A stretch of DNA of 62,693 nucleotides, taken from positions 1-62,693 of the forward strand of contig CAYLPZ010000010.1 in the NCBI GenBank assembly GCA_964385755.1. The letters run 5' to 3'. Made by a program: the position numbers and the translations under genes. Every line of letters starts with the position of its first letter. Positions within the stretch are counted from its first letter, which is position 1. This stretch comes from CAG-698 sp964385755. Lineage in GTDB: Bacteria; Bacillota_I; Bacilli_A; ML615J-28; CAG-698. Shown here one piece after another: positions 1 through 9,751 of this stretch. The notes beneath the pieces are model-generated. The model did no database searches. It was not told where the DNA came from and worked only from the letters and a program-made list of their open reading frames with translations.

Positions 1-1477
1 CTTCTTCTTTTGTTAATAGATTATTATTACTATCATACTGATTTATAAATGCTTGGAACATATATGTATTATCAAATAAATCTAATGTTCCTTCTATCTT
101 AATATTATCAGGTAGTAAAGTAGTTGTTTCTAATTCTTCTTTTACTTTAAATATTTCTAGTGATAAATTACCAGTTATACTTTCTGTGTTATATTCAACT
201 TCACCATTTCCAAATACTCCACAATCGATGTATTCAAATGTGATANNNNNNNNNNNNNNNNNNNNNNNNNNNNNNNNNNNNNNNNNNNNNNNNNNNNNNN
301 NNNNNNNNNNNNNNNNNNNNNNNNNNNNNNNNNNNNNNNNNNNNNCTTCTTCTTTTGTTAATAGATTATTATTACTATCATACTGATTTATAAATGCTTG
401 ATATCTATATTCATCATCTAAATAACTTAAATATCCGTTAATTAATATATTATCTGGAGTTAAATTAAAACTTTCTTTTCCTTCTTCTATATTAATTATA
501 GGATTAGATATATTATCCCATATATCAGGGTATGGTACTTTTATTTCTTTTTCAAATAATAATTCTACTAAATTATTTTGATTAATATCTTCATACCCAG
601 TTACATATAGATATAAATATTCTGATGTAACATTTTCAATAGAACCTTTATAAAAATTATTTAAATCAATATTATTGCTAGAATATATAATATTTTTAAT
701 CTTCGATTTATCTGTTTGTTTCTTCACACAAACATAAAAAATAGTATCTTTATACTCTTTATAATAATCAGATAAATAAATTGAATAATTGTATATTGCC
801 TTTTTTAAATCATTATCAAAAGTAAAACTACAATTCAACTTATCATACACGCATAGTGGTTTACCATCAGCTAAAGTTGTTATGGTGCTTGTATGATATG
901 TAGTATCATTACTAACAAAATTATATGTATAAGTTTCATTCGGTTCTAAACCCGTTACTAAATATGTATTTTCTCCATCAATAATTTCTACTTTCTTTGT
1001 TTCATTATCTGTTGGAATTTCTATGTAATAGTCACCTATAACAAAATTATTTTCATTTTCGTTTTTTATCCCTTCCATATCTACTGTTAAAGATATATAA
1101 TCCATTCCAGCAGTTGCATCAATATAATCACTAGTGTTATATAATGTACCTCCTGATGATGTAGCTACGATAATAGTTGCTAGAGTAACTACTGTCGCAG
1201 AGGTGAACGTAGTAAAAATTTTAGTAATTGCCTGATTAGTTGATGTATTTGATTTTAATATTTGTTTTGTTTTATCTACATTTGTTTTATTTGCTTGTTT
1301 AATAACTATATTATTATTTTGATGTCCATTTTCAAATAATTCATTATAATTATTAGATTCTAAAGGAGAATTAAGCATCTCTGATGATTTATACAGTTCA
1401 GTTGTAAAATCATTATATTCTTGAAAATCATTATTTTCTTTTGAAATAAAGAATTCACCTGTTCTTTCTTTACTCAT
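1..1477 (-). CDS. Membrane-anchored repeat surface protein, C-terminus cut by window edge
   Basis: The frame is open from the ATG at 1477, which follows AAAGGAG eight bases upstream, to the window edge, interrupted only by the N gap. Residues 1-80 are hydrophilic and Asn/Lys-rich, with no signal peptide. One membrane segment follows (about residues 82-105), so the N-terminus is probably cytoplasmic and the rest external. The external part holds a fibronectin-like stretch with a TGLEPNETYTY motif, then repeated domains. Two successive domains end identically in QAFINQYDSNNNLLTKEE, and the DNA of this boundary is the same 55 bases at 1-55 and 346-400. Substrate or partner unknown. It has the look of an adhesin or structural surface protein. 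The gap hides roughly the first half of a repeat. Confidence 0.7.
   Translation of the reverse strand, partial: MSKERTGEFFISKENNDFQEYNDFTTELYKSSEMLNSPLESNNYNELFENGHQNNNIVIKQANKTNVDKTKQILKSNTSTNQAITKIFTTFTSATVVTLATIIVATSSGGTLYNTSDYIDATAGMDYISLTVDMEGIKNENENNFVIGDYYIEIPTDNETKKVEIIDGENTYLVTGLEPNETYTYNFVSNDTTYHTSTITTLADGKPLCVYDKLNCSFTFDNDLKKAIYNYSIYLSDYYKEYKDTIFYVCVKKQTDKSKIKNIIYSSNNIDLNNFYKGSIENVTSEYLYLYVTGYEDINQNNLVELLFEKEIKVPYPDIWDNISNPIINIEEGKESFNLTPDNILINGYLSYLDDEYRYQAFINQYDSNNNLLTKEEXXXXXXXXXXXXXXXXXXXXXXXXXXXXXXXXXXITFEYIDCGVFGNGEVEYNTESITGNLSLEIFKVKEELETTTLLPDNIKIEGTLDLFDNTYMFQAFINQYDSNNNLLTKEE
246..345. other. Assembly gap of 100 N inside a tandem-repeat gene
   Basis: Exactly 100 N, so the size is a placeholder. 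The base after the gap begins a 55-base sequence identical to positions 1-55, so both contig ends sit on a repeat boundary. The true number of repeats here is unknown. Confidence 0.95.
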
Positions 1478-1658
1478 AGTGCTTTTTCTCCTTTATTTAT
1501 ATCTATTACTTAATATAATTATAGCATATGGCTATTTTATTTTCTATTTTTATTTAAATATTAACAAAATATGACAAAAGATAAAATTGATAAAAAAATC
1601 AAAAATTAATTTGATACATATAAAAAGTCAGTCCAATCGAACTGACTTTTATTAATTC
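1478..1658 (-). promoter_or_regulatory. Promoter region of the repeat protein plus upstream terminator
   Basis: AT-rich spacer that must carry the leftward promoter for the gene starting at 1477. A TATAAT-like run reads on the minus strand near 1512-1522, but no clear -35 box can be assigned. Its right end holds the terminator listed separately. Confidence 0.35.
1620..1650 (-). terminator. Rho-independent terminator of the modular lipoprotein gene
   Basis: The inverted repeat AAGTCAGT...ACTGACTT has an 8-base loop and is followed by a T-run on the minus strand, directly downstream of the stop at 1659. Confidence 0.8.
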
Positions 1659-3869
1659 TTATTTACTAAAATTTAATGTATTATTAATTGTAGTTTCGCC
1701 ATCTGTTGCTGAAATAACGCATCCACGATAAGAATCTTTATTATTCCAGTCACATAAACACATCTCAACAGTGATTACGCTATCACCAAACTCTTTAAGC
1801 CAACTATATTGGTTTCCATTACTTGTATATAATAGTATTTCTACTGAGCCATCAGCAGATGTTAAATAGCAATTAGAGTAATATGCAGATTCAACAAATT
1901 TGACTTTAACTTCAACAACATACGCTAAAGTTGTATGATATTCATTAATTGATAAATTTACAAGATCTCCTAATGTCTTAGTTGTATCAAATGATGCTTT
2001 AGAATATTCATGTTCACCATAATAGTTAATAACAAGTTCAGAGTCTAATAAACAAATTTGTTGTGTTACACCTTTTGATGATTCATAAATCACTTTAGTA
2101 CCTTTCATTATTACTTCATTACCAACTTGAATATCAGCTAAAACAGTTTCATTTGTTCTAATAGCAATAACACCTGTTTCATCTACTAAGTAGAAGCCTT
2201 TTTGATTAACAAGTGAACCAGCAACGATTCCTTTAACAGTGTATTCCACGTTAAATTCACTTTCTAAGCATTCTTTAATAGTTATATAATCAATCTCTCC
2301 AGCAAGTTCTACTTTCACATCTACTTTTTTAGTTGCTTCATATGTCTTGTATGTAGCTTTAACTGTAATAGATACAGTGCCATCAGCTAAAGCATGCATC
2401 ACAAGTTTATCATTTTCTTCATTAAATGCGATAACACTAGTATTACTTGATTCATAACTTACTTTTACACCACTAAATCCTAATAGTTCGCTATCAACAC
2501 TAGTGATTAATTCCATTTGAGGATCACTACTATATTTTTCTAAGAATTTATCTAATACATAATAATCTAATGTAAAATCACATACATCACTATCTTTCAT
2601 TACATAGTTATCATAACTAACTAATACTGGAATAAAACGATATATACAACCAGCATCAGTTACTTTTGCGTTGATTACTGAAAGATAAACAGTACAAATC
2701 TTTTGATCAAATTGGTCTAGATAACTAAAATCATTACCATTACATTGAGTGTAAACATATGAACCAGTTTTACCATCTAAATCATTAATATAATAATTAA
2801 CAAATCCTGGATTTTCACTCTTTACAACTAATGCACTTACTTTATAAATGTTAGAAGTAATATCTTCACTTGGATTAGTTTCCATTATTTCTTTAACAGT
2901 ACTTTCAGTAATCCATGATTTGTCAAACTCATGTTTACCACCATCATTATCTAAAACAATAGCATTTGCTAATTGTAAAGCACCTAAGTAGCCATAGCTA
3001 TTTTCGCTAGCACCATAGTGAATTTTTTCACCTGCAATTTTTACTTTATTACCAACTTCTAAAGATTGAGTAGCCTCACCATATACATAAATTGATGCAG
3101 TATTATCTACTAAGAAGAAACCATTAGGGATAAAACCATTTGCATATGTAATATATGCTACTACACCTTCAACTGTAACTTTTGATCCATCAGCGCTTTT
3201 TCTTGTCTCACTAATAGTTTTACTTGGATATTCACTTTCATTAACTTCTGGTTTGATATGCGTAAACTCAATTATCCAGCCTTTACCAAGTTCTGCTTCG
3301 CCTTTAAAAGTTTTTAAAGGACCATATAAAACAACTTCATCACCAGCAACAGGTTTATCTTCTAGTTCACTATATCTTAAATTTCCATCAGAAGAATATG
3401 TTCCATAAACATAAATTGAACCTGTTTCATCTTCTATTGTCATTTCACCATAAGTTGGATTACTTACAGTTTTAATCTTTGCGCGAATATAATACCATTC
3501 TGTTGTTCCTGTTTCACCTGCTTCATTAGCAAGTGCGATTGCTTCGCTTATTGTAATATATTTTTTTTCATCAACTATATCATCTTCTTTATTCTTTTCC
3601 CACTTAGCAACTAAATTGTAATTACCCTTTGTAATTACTTCAACTTTTGTTTCTCCATCAAACCAACCAACAAAAGTGTAACCATCTTTTGTAGGAGTTG
3701 GTAATTTTACTTCTGTTCCTTCTTCATAGTCTAAAATAAGTCCATCACAAGTTCCACCATCTAATTCATAAGTAATAGAATACTTTTCTAATTCTTCTTT
3801 AACGTTTTCGTTACATCCTATAAACAAGAAACATACTAAAATAATTAATAATAAACTAAACTTTTTCAT
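1659..3869 (-). CDS. Modular surface lipoprotein (InlB repeat, OB-fold-like and Ig-like domains)
   Basis: This 736-residue exported lipoprotein has a lipid-attachment Cys at about residue 19 (LFIGC). The start at 3869 is preferred over one 18 bases upstream because AAAGGA lies six bases before it. An InlB/Flg_new-type repeat (DGYTFVGW, about residues 35-90) is followed by two or three OB-fold-like modules recognisable by phrases such as MTIEDETGSIYVYG and GFFLVDNTASIYVYG. A Big_2-like Ig domain lies around residues 450-530 (YESSNTSVIAF, ADGTVSITVKA), and another OB-like module ends the protein. Such mosaics are common in gut Firmicutes lipoproteins near surface enzymes. No catalytic motif is seen. 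Monocistronic, with its own terminator. Confidence 0.75.
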   Translation of the reverse strand: MKKFSLLLIILVCFLFIGCNENVKEELEKYSITYELDGGTCDGLILDYEEGTEVKLPTPTKDGYTFVGWFDGETKVEVITKGNYNLVAKWEKNKEDDIVDEKKYITISEAIALANEAGETGTTEWYYIRAKIKTVSNPTYGEMTIEDETGSIYVYGTYSSDGNLRYSELEDKPVAGDEVVLYGPLKTFKGEAELGKGWIIEFTHIKPEVNESEYPSKTISETRKSADGSKVTVEGVVAYITYANGFIPNGFFLVDNTASIYVYGEATQSLEVGNKVKIAGEKIHYGASENSYGYLGALQLANAIVLDNDGGKHEFDKSWITESTVKEIMETNPSEDITSNIYKVSALVVKSENPGFVNYYINDLDGKTGSYVYTQCNGNDFSYLDQFDQKICTVYLSVINAKVTDAGCIYRFIPVLVSYDNYVMKDSDVCDFTLDYYVLDKFLEKYSSDPQMELITSVDSELLGFSGVKVSYESSNTSVIAFNEENDKLVMHALADGTVSITVKATYKTYEATKKVDVKVELAGEIDYITIKECLESEFNVEYTVKGIVAGSLVNQKGFYLVDETGVIAIRTNETVLADIQVGNEVIMKGTKVIYESSKGVTQQICLLDSELVINYYGEHEYSKASFDTTKTLGDLVNLSINEYHTTLAYVVEVKVKFVESAYYSNCYLTSADGSVEILLYTSNGNQYSWLKEFGDSVITVEMCLCDWNNKDSYRGCVISATDGETTINNTLNFSK

Positions 3870-4022
3870 GATAATTCCTTTCGACATTATTTTACATAAA
3901 TATTATATAATAACTAATAATAATTTTCAATTAAAAAATTTGTCTTTAAATTATCATTATAATAATATTGTTATCTAGTTATTTATATATTATAATATAA
4001 TTAGATTGAAAGGAGACTTTAT

Positions 4023-6155
4023 ATGAAAAAAGTATTGAATGTATTTTTACAATACGTGAAAAATTCATACAAACAACTTATTATTTTATTTTCATTACTT
4101 ATTCTATCTATTATTTGTATTTGTCTAGCAAACGGAATTCAAACTGATTTCGGTGAAATCACGATTGAAAGTGGTTATATTGAAACAAAACTAATTGATA
4201 GTGATGAGAAAGTTAACATTGGTTTTAAAATATATATACCAAAAAATGCAAGTAGTACAAATAAACTTCCTGCCGCTTTATGTTTACATGGCTATCAAAA
4301 TGATCATGAAACTTCTGCCGCTTATGCTCTTGAACTAGCTCGCCGTGGAGTAGTTGCATTGTGTATTGATGAATATGGACATGGCTCAACTGATGCTGGA
4401 ATGATTGAAAGAGGTTATGTTAATCACAAAGTTACAACAAACTATGGTTATGATGAACTTGGAAAATCTTATTTAGAAATTGGTGGAGTAACTAGATATA
4501 AAGTTATGATGAATTTTTCAAACTTATCTTTCTTTAGTGATTACTATGCTAATTCTTTTGATTTTGAAACTCAAACATCTATTTCTAAAGAGGATGCAGC
4601 GTGTGTAAGAGACTCATCAATGGGTGGCACTGCAGCCTATGCATGGCTTGCAAGTTTAGATTATGTAGATAATACAAAAATGGCTATTACAGGACACTCT
4701 ATGGGAACATGGGCAGCATGGACTGTTTCTGCGGCATACTCAGGAACTGAAATCGAACCTAGAGCAACTGCACTTCAGTGTGGAGAATTATTTAAAACAA
4801 CAAGAGATGCTGATGGAAGATTAGCTTATGATAAAGATGAAGATGGAACACCTGATATTTATTGGAATAATGTATTATTAATTACATCAAAATATGATGA
4901 ATTTAATTATTTCCGTGATTATATTAAAACTCCTGTTTTCGAAGATACCGTTAAAAATGAGATTAGAACAAACTTTTTAGGTGTTTCTTTAGAAGAAGCA
5001 GAATTTAATAAGACATTTAATGAAGATTTTGAAAAGGGAACTTCTGTAAGAAATGAATATATTATTACTAATCATAGACTAACAACTCATGATAAAACTG
5101 CTGTTAAATCAGTTATTGATTGGTTTTTTAATTCCTATGGTTTAAAAAATCCATTAGATTCTTCTAATCAAACATTTATGATTAAAGAAGTATTAGTGTT
5201 TGTTGCTATGCTTTGTGGTATTGCTTCTACTGTTGCAATGGCAATGTGCTTAAAACCTATTTTATTCTTTGCACCTGTATTCCAAGAAGTACCTAATAGA
5301 CCTGAAAAAGTAAAGAAGGGATGGAAATTCTATAAAGGAGCAATTATCACAATTCTTTTATCAGCATTTACTTACCCATTCTTAACACAATTAGGACATG
5401 GCTTGATGCCTCTTCCTGAGAATATCTTTAAAATGACTATTGGTAATGGTTTCTTAGTTTGGTATGTATTCTTAATTCTAGTAATGTTAGGATTTACTCT
5501 TATTCCATGGTTCAGTCAAAAGAAAAAAGGAACAAAAACAACTGACTTTGTAGACCTTGGATTTGCAAGAGATGATGAAAAACATAAAAATAAATTTGAC
5601 TGGGCATTACTTGGTAAATCTACATTAGTTGCTTTAATAAGTGTATTATGGATGTATATTCAAGTTATTATCTTTGAAAAAACTGCTCAATTAGATTATC
5701 GTTTTATTTGGCCATTCTTTAAAGGCTTTTCATTAAGTAGGTTTGGTCAATTCTTAGTTTATATTCCATTCTTTGCTTTATTCTTCATATTAAATAACTC
5801 AAGAATCTTTGCGGCATCAAGAGTAGAGCACACAGAAGAAAAAGGTTTCAAAGCATTCTTTAAATGCTGGTGGAAATATGCCTTATGTATGGCAGGAGGA
5901 ATATTACTTCTATGTTTAATTGAATATATTCCATTTTTTGCTCAACTTGGCCCTGGAGCTGACTTATTATTCAGTACAACATTTGGTGGACCATTTATGT
6001 CACTTCTAATCGTATTTGCACCACAAGTAATTGTATTTTCATTTATATGTACATACTGTTATAGAAAAACTGGTAATGTGTTCTTAGGAGCAATTATTGT
6101 TGCAATACTATCTTGTTGGATTGTAACTGGTGGCTCCGCAATGCTTTATGCATAA
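4023..6155 (+). CDS. Alpha/beta hydrolase fused to a polytopic membrane domain
   Basis: ATG follows AAAGGAG. A membrane segment lies at residues 19-37, then an alpha/beta-hydrolase domain (about 50-370) with the oxyanion-type motif LCLHGYQ near residue 87, the nucleophile elbow GHSMG with Ser226, and a likely catalytic His in NHRLTTHDK. From about residue 385 to the end come some six to eight hydrophobic segments separated by short loops. The hydrolase part resembles dienelactone-hydrolase/acyl-peptidase-like esterases and should face outside, because it follows a membrane segment. Substrate unknown. The fusion of such a large membrane domain is unusual. Monocistronic with a strong terminator. 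The gene points opposite to its neighbours. Confidence 0.75.
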   Translation: MKKVLNVFLQYVKNSYKQLIILFSLLILSIICICLANGIQTDFGEITIESGYIETKLIDSDEKVNIGFKIYIPKNASSTNKLPAALCLHGYQNDHETSAAYALELARRGVVALCIDEYGHGSTDAGMIERGYVNHKVTTNYGYDELGKSYLEIGGVTRYKVMMNFSNLSFFSDYYANSFDFETQTSISKEDAACVRDSSMGGTAAYAWLASLDYVDNTKMAITGHSMGTWAAWTVSAAYSGTEIEPRATALQCGELFKTTRDADGRLAYDKDEDGTPDIYWNNVLLITSKYDEFNYFRDYIKTPVFEDTVKNEIRTNFLGVSLEEAEFNKTFNEDFEKGTSVRNEYIITNHRLTTHDKTAVKSVIDWFFNSYGLKNPLDSSNQTFMIKEVLVFVAMLCGIASTVAMAMCLKPILFFAPVFQEVPNRPEKVKKGWKFYKGAIITILLSAFTYPFLTQLGHGLMPLPENIFKMTIGNGFLVWYVFLILVMLGFTLIPWFSQKKKGTKTTDFVDLGFARDDEKHKNKFDWALLGKSTLVALISVLWMYIQVIIFEKTAQLDYRFIWPFFKGFSLSRFGQFLVYIPFFALFFILNNSRIFAASRVEHTEEKGFKAFFKCWWKYALCMAGGILLLCLIEYIPFFAQLGPGADLLFSTTFGGPFMSLLIVFAPQVIVFSFICTYCYRKTGNVFLGAIIVAILSCWIVTGGSAMLYA

Positions 6156-6180
6156 AGATACATAAAATATAAATCAAATA

Positions 6181-6228
6181 TCCTCATACTCTAGAATTAT
6201 ATCACCTCTAGAATATGAGGATTTTTTA
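6181..6228 (+). terminator. Rho-independent terminator of the hydrolase gene
   Basis: A 14-bp stem (CCTCATACTCTAGA pairing with TCTAGAATATGAGG, with one mismatch) is followed by six T on the plus strand. Confidence 0.85.
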
Positions 6229-6274
6229 TATGAACAAGCAATCTATTTCATAGGTTATTTATTATTAAAGCAAA

Positions 6275-6304
6275 TAAAAAAAATTGACAATCATGGTCAA
6301 TTTC
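6275..6304 (-). terminator. Terminator of the fibre operon
   Basis: On the minus strand AAATTGAC pairs with GTCAATTT and is followed by a run of T. It lies about 45 bases after the stop of the last operon gene. Confidence 0.75.
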
Positions 6305-6347
6305 TTTAAATAAATATTTTATATTATAATAACTTATTTATTTTAAT

Positions 6348-6929
6348 TTATAATTCATTATTTTCATTAACTTCATTTTCCTCTTCGTTTTTTGCAATCT
6401 TAATTTCTTTAAGATAAGCAATAATTGTTGATATCAAAAGATATAAAATTGGACATATTACAATAAGGAAAAAACCTAAAAAATGTGATGTAATTTGAAT
6501 TATAAATGAAATAATAACTGTCTTATATACCATCTTACCAATTACTTGATCTAAAGTGATTAGTGGGTCTTCTTGCTCATTATTATCACCTTTTGTTGTA
6601 ATATAGGTAATACTTCCTTCTTCATCATATTCAATTTTTACAATTCGATGCGTAACTCTCTTACCATTATAGGAACCTATAGTTCCATTATATGTAATGA
6701 TATCATTGACTTTTAATTCCATATTATCAGAATAATTTTTTGAAATTATTACATCTCTTACCTTTAATGTTGGCACCATTGAAGGTGTTGCAATAGAATA
6801 TATACTATAACCAAATATTGAAGTTGATTTATCAAAAATACGACTAAATGATAAAAAAATAATCATGGCTATTTCAATTATTATTATTATATAATCTATC
6901 ACTGAAAATCTTTTTTTACTTTTTTCCAT
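6348..6929 (-). CDS. SipW-type (S26B) signal peptidase I, second copy
   Basis: A 193-residue membrane protease predicted to cleave leader peptides of secreted proteins. The start at 6929 follows AGGTGA. One membrane segment lies at residues 13-30. The catalytic serine is in ATPSM (S50), the histidine in VTHRIV (H94) and the aspartate region in KGDNNEQED (D115/D121). Ser-His-Asp in place of Ser-Lys is the ER/SipW type that processes TasA and TapA in Bacillus. A second hydrophobic region spans about 132-175, and the tail is charged. It closes an operon whose other members carry leaders ending in YAW/FAW, the likely substrates. A second paralogue lies at 13721-14407. Confidence 0.88.
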   Translation of the reverse strand: MEKSKKRFSVIDYIIIIIEIAMIIFLSFSRIFDKSTSIFGYSIYSIATPSMVPTLKVRDVIISKNYSDNMELKVNDIITYNGTIGSYNGKRVTHRIVKIEYDEEGSITYITTKGDNNEQEDPLITLDQVIGKMVYKTVIISFIIQITSHFLGFFLIVICPILYLLISTIIAYLKEIKIAKNEEENEVNENNEL

Positions 6930-6953
6930 TTTTTCACCTAACATTCTTTATAA

Positions 6954-7601
6954 TTAAATAGCTAAAATGATTTTATCAATATTAATATAAGAATTAGCGG
7001 TATCTTCAAGAGTTGCTTCACGGTCAAAATAGAAAAAACAATCCAGTACAGCAACTGAACGCCCAGGGATAGGTACAGCTTTAATCATCTCATATGAATA
7101 AACATTTTGCTTTACTTCATTAAGATTAAGCATACCATCACAGAAAATAGAAGGTTTATTATCTACTTGAACATCATTTCCATCGATTGTATAACTTACT
7201 TTATTTAATCCTGTGTATAAATAATTAAACATCTTAATATTATTTGTTCTAATTCCATAAAATAAAACATCACAGACAATCATTGAATCTGTATTATTTA
7301 CCAATTCTAATTTATAATAAATTGTATCATTAGGTACAATTCCAATTAACATATCATTAACACTATTGGATTCTTTATATTCTTGTAAATCGACATCAAA
7401 TACATATAAACTAGCAGATAAATCTTTATTAGTAACTTGTAAAGCGTCACCATCACCTTGATCATCGGTAAAAATTAATCCAGTTGTTTTACCAAAAATA
7501 GCATCGCTATAATTCATCCAAGCATAACTTGATACAACTAGTAGAAGAAACGAGTAAAATAGCATCATTACTTTTAAAACTTTTAAATTTTTATTTTTCA
7601 T
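6954..7601 (-). CDS. TasA/camelysin-like exported protein, divergent member
   Basis: A 215-residue protein; ATG at 7601 follows AAAGGGGA. A hydrophobic leader ends in SSYAWM, the same place where the paralogues have YAW or FAW, so cleavage by the adjacent signal peptidase is likely. The rest is predicted beta-rich (IYYKLELVNNTDSMIVCDVLF). This member lacks the W-x-[ED]-G-x-D signature shared by the others and may be a minor, capping or anchoring subunit (inference). It lies 24 bases before the terminal signal peptidase gene. Confidence 0.65.
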   Translation of the reverse strand: MKNKNLKVLKVMMLFYSFLLLVVSSYAWMNYSDAIFGKTTGLIFTDDQGDGDALQVTNKDLSASLYVFDVDLQEYKESNSVNDMLIGIVPNDTIYYKLELVNNTDSMIVCDVLFYGIRTNNIKMFNYLYTGLNKVSYTIDGNDVQVDNKPSIFCDGMLNLNEVKQNVYSYEMIKAVPIPGRSVAVLDCFFYFDREATLEDTANSYINIDKIILAI

Positions 7602-7636
7602 GATTTTCCCCTTTCTTCTAATGTACATTTAGTTTT

Positions 7637-8539
7637 CTAGTCGTGGTCACGACTATTAAAAATTAACTTTAAATCAAATTTACTCCCGGCAATTTTATCT
7701 GTGCAAGTAGTATCTGTTCCTTCAAGCCAAATTCTAATAGTTACATTAATACTCTGATTACTAACCATTGTATATAAAACATTTTCACTGCCATAATAAT
7801 TTCCAGATTCTGCTCCAAACCTTACTAGTTTGTTATTATCATCTGGAATAAATACTTTGTTTAATGAATAATTAATTTGATTATCTTCAGTTTTTAGATT
7901 TTGTCCATCACAAACATATTTACCTTCCGAATCTATATCATTATTGATACCACAATGATAATTTCCAGATTTACTTAGAATATAATGCTTTGGTGCTTGA
8001 ACATTATCATTAAACGAAAGAGATATTCTAATTGCATTTGTTGGATCTTTGTCATCATCTGCATTATATCGTAATAAACTTTCTTCATCGATATATACAT
8101 CTTTATATATCTTTGAACTGTTTCCATATAAAATAAAGTTAAATTCAATATATCCATTTAAACTGCCCATTGTTCTATAGTCACTACCATAGTTTACATT
8201 AGTAATGTCTAAATGGGTTAGTTTTGGATTTTCGATATTCTTAGAATAATCAAGAGTGAAGAAATCATCACTTTTGCCAGTACAGTTTGAAACTTGTTTA
8301 AATGTAAAAGTATTAGAATTAACGTAGTTATTAATTGATACCATTGTTGTTAGAGCAGGATCATCATCTAATCTTATTCCTAAAGATCCACTAGTCTCAA
8401 TTTTTAAGTTTTCTTCAGATACTGAAGGATTCCATTCTCTTTTTACCCATGCATAAGTTGACATAGTAGCAATTAGCAGCATAACAACAAAGAAAATAAA
8501 AATAATATGCTTTTTCATATATTTATCATTTGCTTTCAT
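7637..8539 (-). CDS. TasA-like exported fibre-subunit candidate
   Basis: A 300-residue protein. The start follows AAGGAGGT, which is embedded in the 3' end of the preceding gene, and the two genes are 2 bases apart, suggesting translational coupling. Leader residues 9-31 end in STYAWV. The mature part is Asn/Asp/Ser-rich and beta-like. Near the C-terminus is the family signature IWLEGTDTTC followed by AGSKFDLKL. Other cysteines lie at SNCTG, YHCG and YVCDG, so disulphides are possible. Role as a structural subunit is inferred from leader type and operon. Confidence 0.7.
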   Translation of the reverse strand: MKANDKYMKKHIIFIFFVVMLLIATMSTYAWVKREWNPSVSEENLKIETSGSLGIRLDDDPALTTMVSINNYVNSNTFTFKQVSNCTGKSDDFFTLDYSKNIENPKLTHLDITNVNYGSDYRTMGSLNGYIEFNFILYGNSSKIYKDVYIDEESLLRYNADDDKDPTNAIRISLSFNDNVQAPKHYILSKSGNYHCGINNDIDSEGKYVCDGQNLKTEDNQINYSLNKVFIPDDNNKLVRFGAESGNYYGSENVLYTMVSNQSINVTIRIWLEGTDTTCTDKIAGSKFDLKLIFNSRDHD

Positions 8540-8541
8540 TA

Positions 8542-9750
8542 TTAACTACCTCCTTCAACTATATCTTCTTCAACAGGTGGAATAATTATAGGATTGGATA
8601 AATCTAATCTAATACATTTACCTGGTAATTTCTTGTCTGTTTCTTTTACGCGTAAATAAACAAATGTCGTTACATTAGTATCAAATGTTCTATTAATATA
8701 TTCATTCCATATAATACCATCAGTGCTATATTCAACATCTTTTACATATGATGTATATGCATCATCTGCATATAATGCCACTGTTTCACTAGATTCACCT
8801 TTTGCATAAATTGTGTTTGTATCAATAATCTCACTTTGGCTTTCCTTAGAAAAAGCTCCAAAGAAATCAAAATTATATTTTATACCACCATGAGACAAAT
8901 AAGCTGAACATTCTCGATCAGTTCCTTCAAACCATAATCTAACAATTAATGTTTTAACTTTTTTATTATCTAAAGATAATAGTGGTTTACAATAACCAAA
9001 CTTATTATTGCTTTCACTAGCTATGTTTTTTCCAATAACTACTTTTCCGTTCCAATAATCTTCATACGAATATTCTTTCTTTACAATATCATTATTTTCA
9101 TCATAAGTATAATAATAATAACTGCTTTCACGTTTACTTGTGTTTCCAATATCAACCTTTGGTAAACCACTTTCATCTACATATAAATAGTAATCATCAT
9201 TTGGAATCCAAATACATTTCAACTCTTCCTCAACACTATTATCAGGATTTACTACTTTTTCTAAAAAGGCAACCCTTGTTGCACCGCAAATCGCATCTGA
9301 ATTTAAATTTTGATTGAATATTGAGGCAGTGTTACCATTTTCTTTTACAAATGAAGTATCTCCTAAAAATAAATCTAAACTAAGTGATGAACGGAAATCT
9401 AATGAAAATTCAATATAATAACCTGATATATCTTCACCAACCTCAATAAAATCACGCGGCTCGTCATTTTTATCTAAGCTAGTAGGATAAAAGAAATTTT
9501 TACCATCACCAGATATATCTAATAAATCTAATCTTTGATTCTTTAAGGTTAATTTGTTTGTCCAGGTTGTTTCATCCTCTTCAGAAAATTTTATTTCAAT
9601 TTTTCCACCGACATTAACACTAACAGAATCACCAGATTTTATACCAGTATTTGTAAAGAATACAAACCAGGCAAATGTTGTGGTAACTAATAATAATAAA
9701 ATACACACCAATAATGCGATAATAATTCTTCTTCTATTTAATTTTCTCAT
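8542..9750 (-). CDS. TasA-like exported protein with C-terminal extension
   Basis: A 402-residue protein. The start at 9750 is chosen because AGG lies just upstream and it gives only a one- to two-base junction with the previous stop. Leader residues 7-29 end in TTFAWF. Two motifs are shared with paralogues: ATRVAFLE with KCIWIPND (about residues 165-195) and LWFEGTDREC with HGGIKYNFDF (about 285-310). After the second motif comes an extra 90-residue domain with an Ig/Big-like pattern (TVALYADDAY, YSTDGIIWNEYINRTF), ending in a Pro-rich tail. It may be a subunit carrying a displayed domain. Confidence 0.7.
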   Translation of the reverse strand: MRKLNRRRIIIALLVCILLLLVTTTFAWFVFFTNTGIKSGDSVSVNVGGKIEIKFSEEDETTWTNKLTLKNQRLDLLDISGDGKNFFYPTSLDKNDEPRDFIEVGEDISGYYIEFSLDFRSSLSLDLFLGDTSFVKENGNTASIFNQNLNSDAICGATRVAFLEKVVNPDNSVEEELKCIWIPNDDYYLYVDESGLPKVDIGNTSKRESSYYYYTYDENNDIVKKEYSYEDYWNGKVVIGKNIASESNNKFGYCKPLLSLDNKKVKTLIVRLWFEGTDRECSAYLSHGGIKYNFDFFGAFSKESQSEIIDTNTIYAKGESSETVALYADDAYTSYVKDVEYSTDGIIWNEYINRTFDTNVTTFVYLRVKETDKKLPGKCIRLDLSNPIIIPPVEEDIVEGGS

Positions 9751-9751
9751 A

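Noticed and set aside
7975..8157. 60-codon frame inside the exported protein gene
   Set aside because: Out-of-frame shadow of the 300-residue gene with no ribosome binding site.
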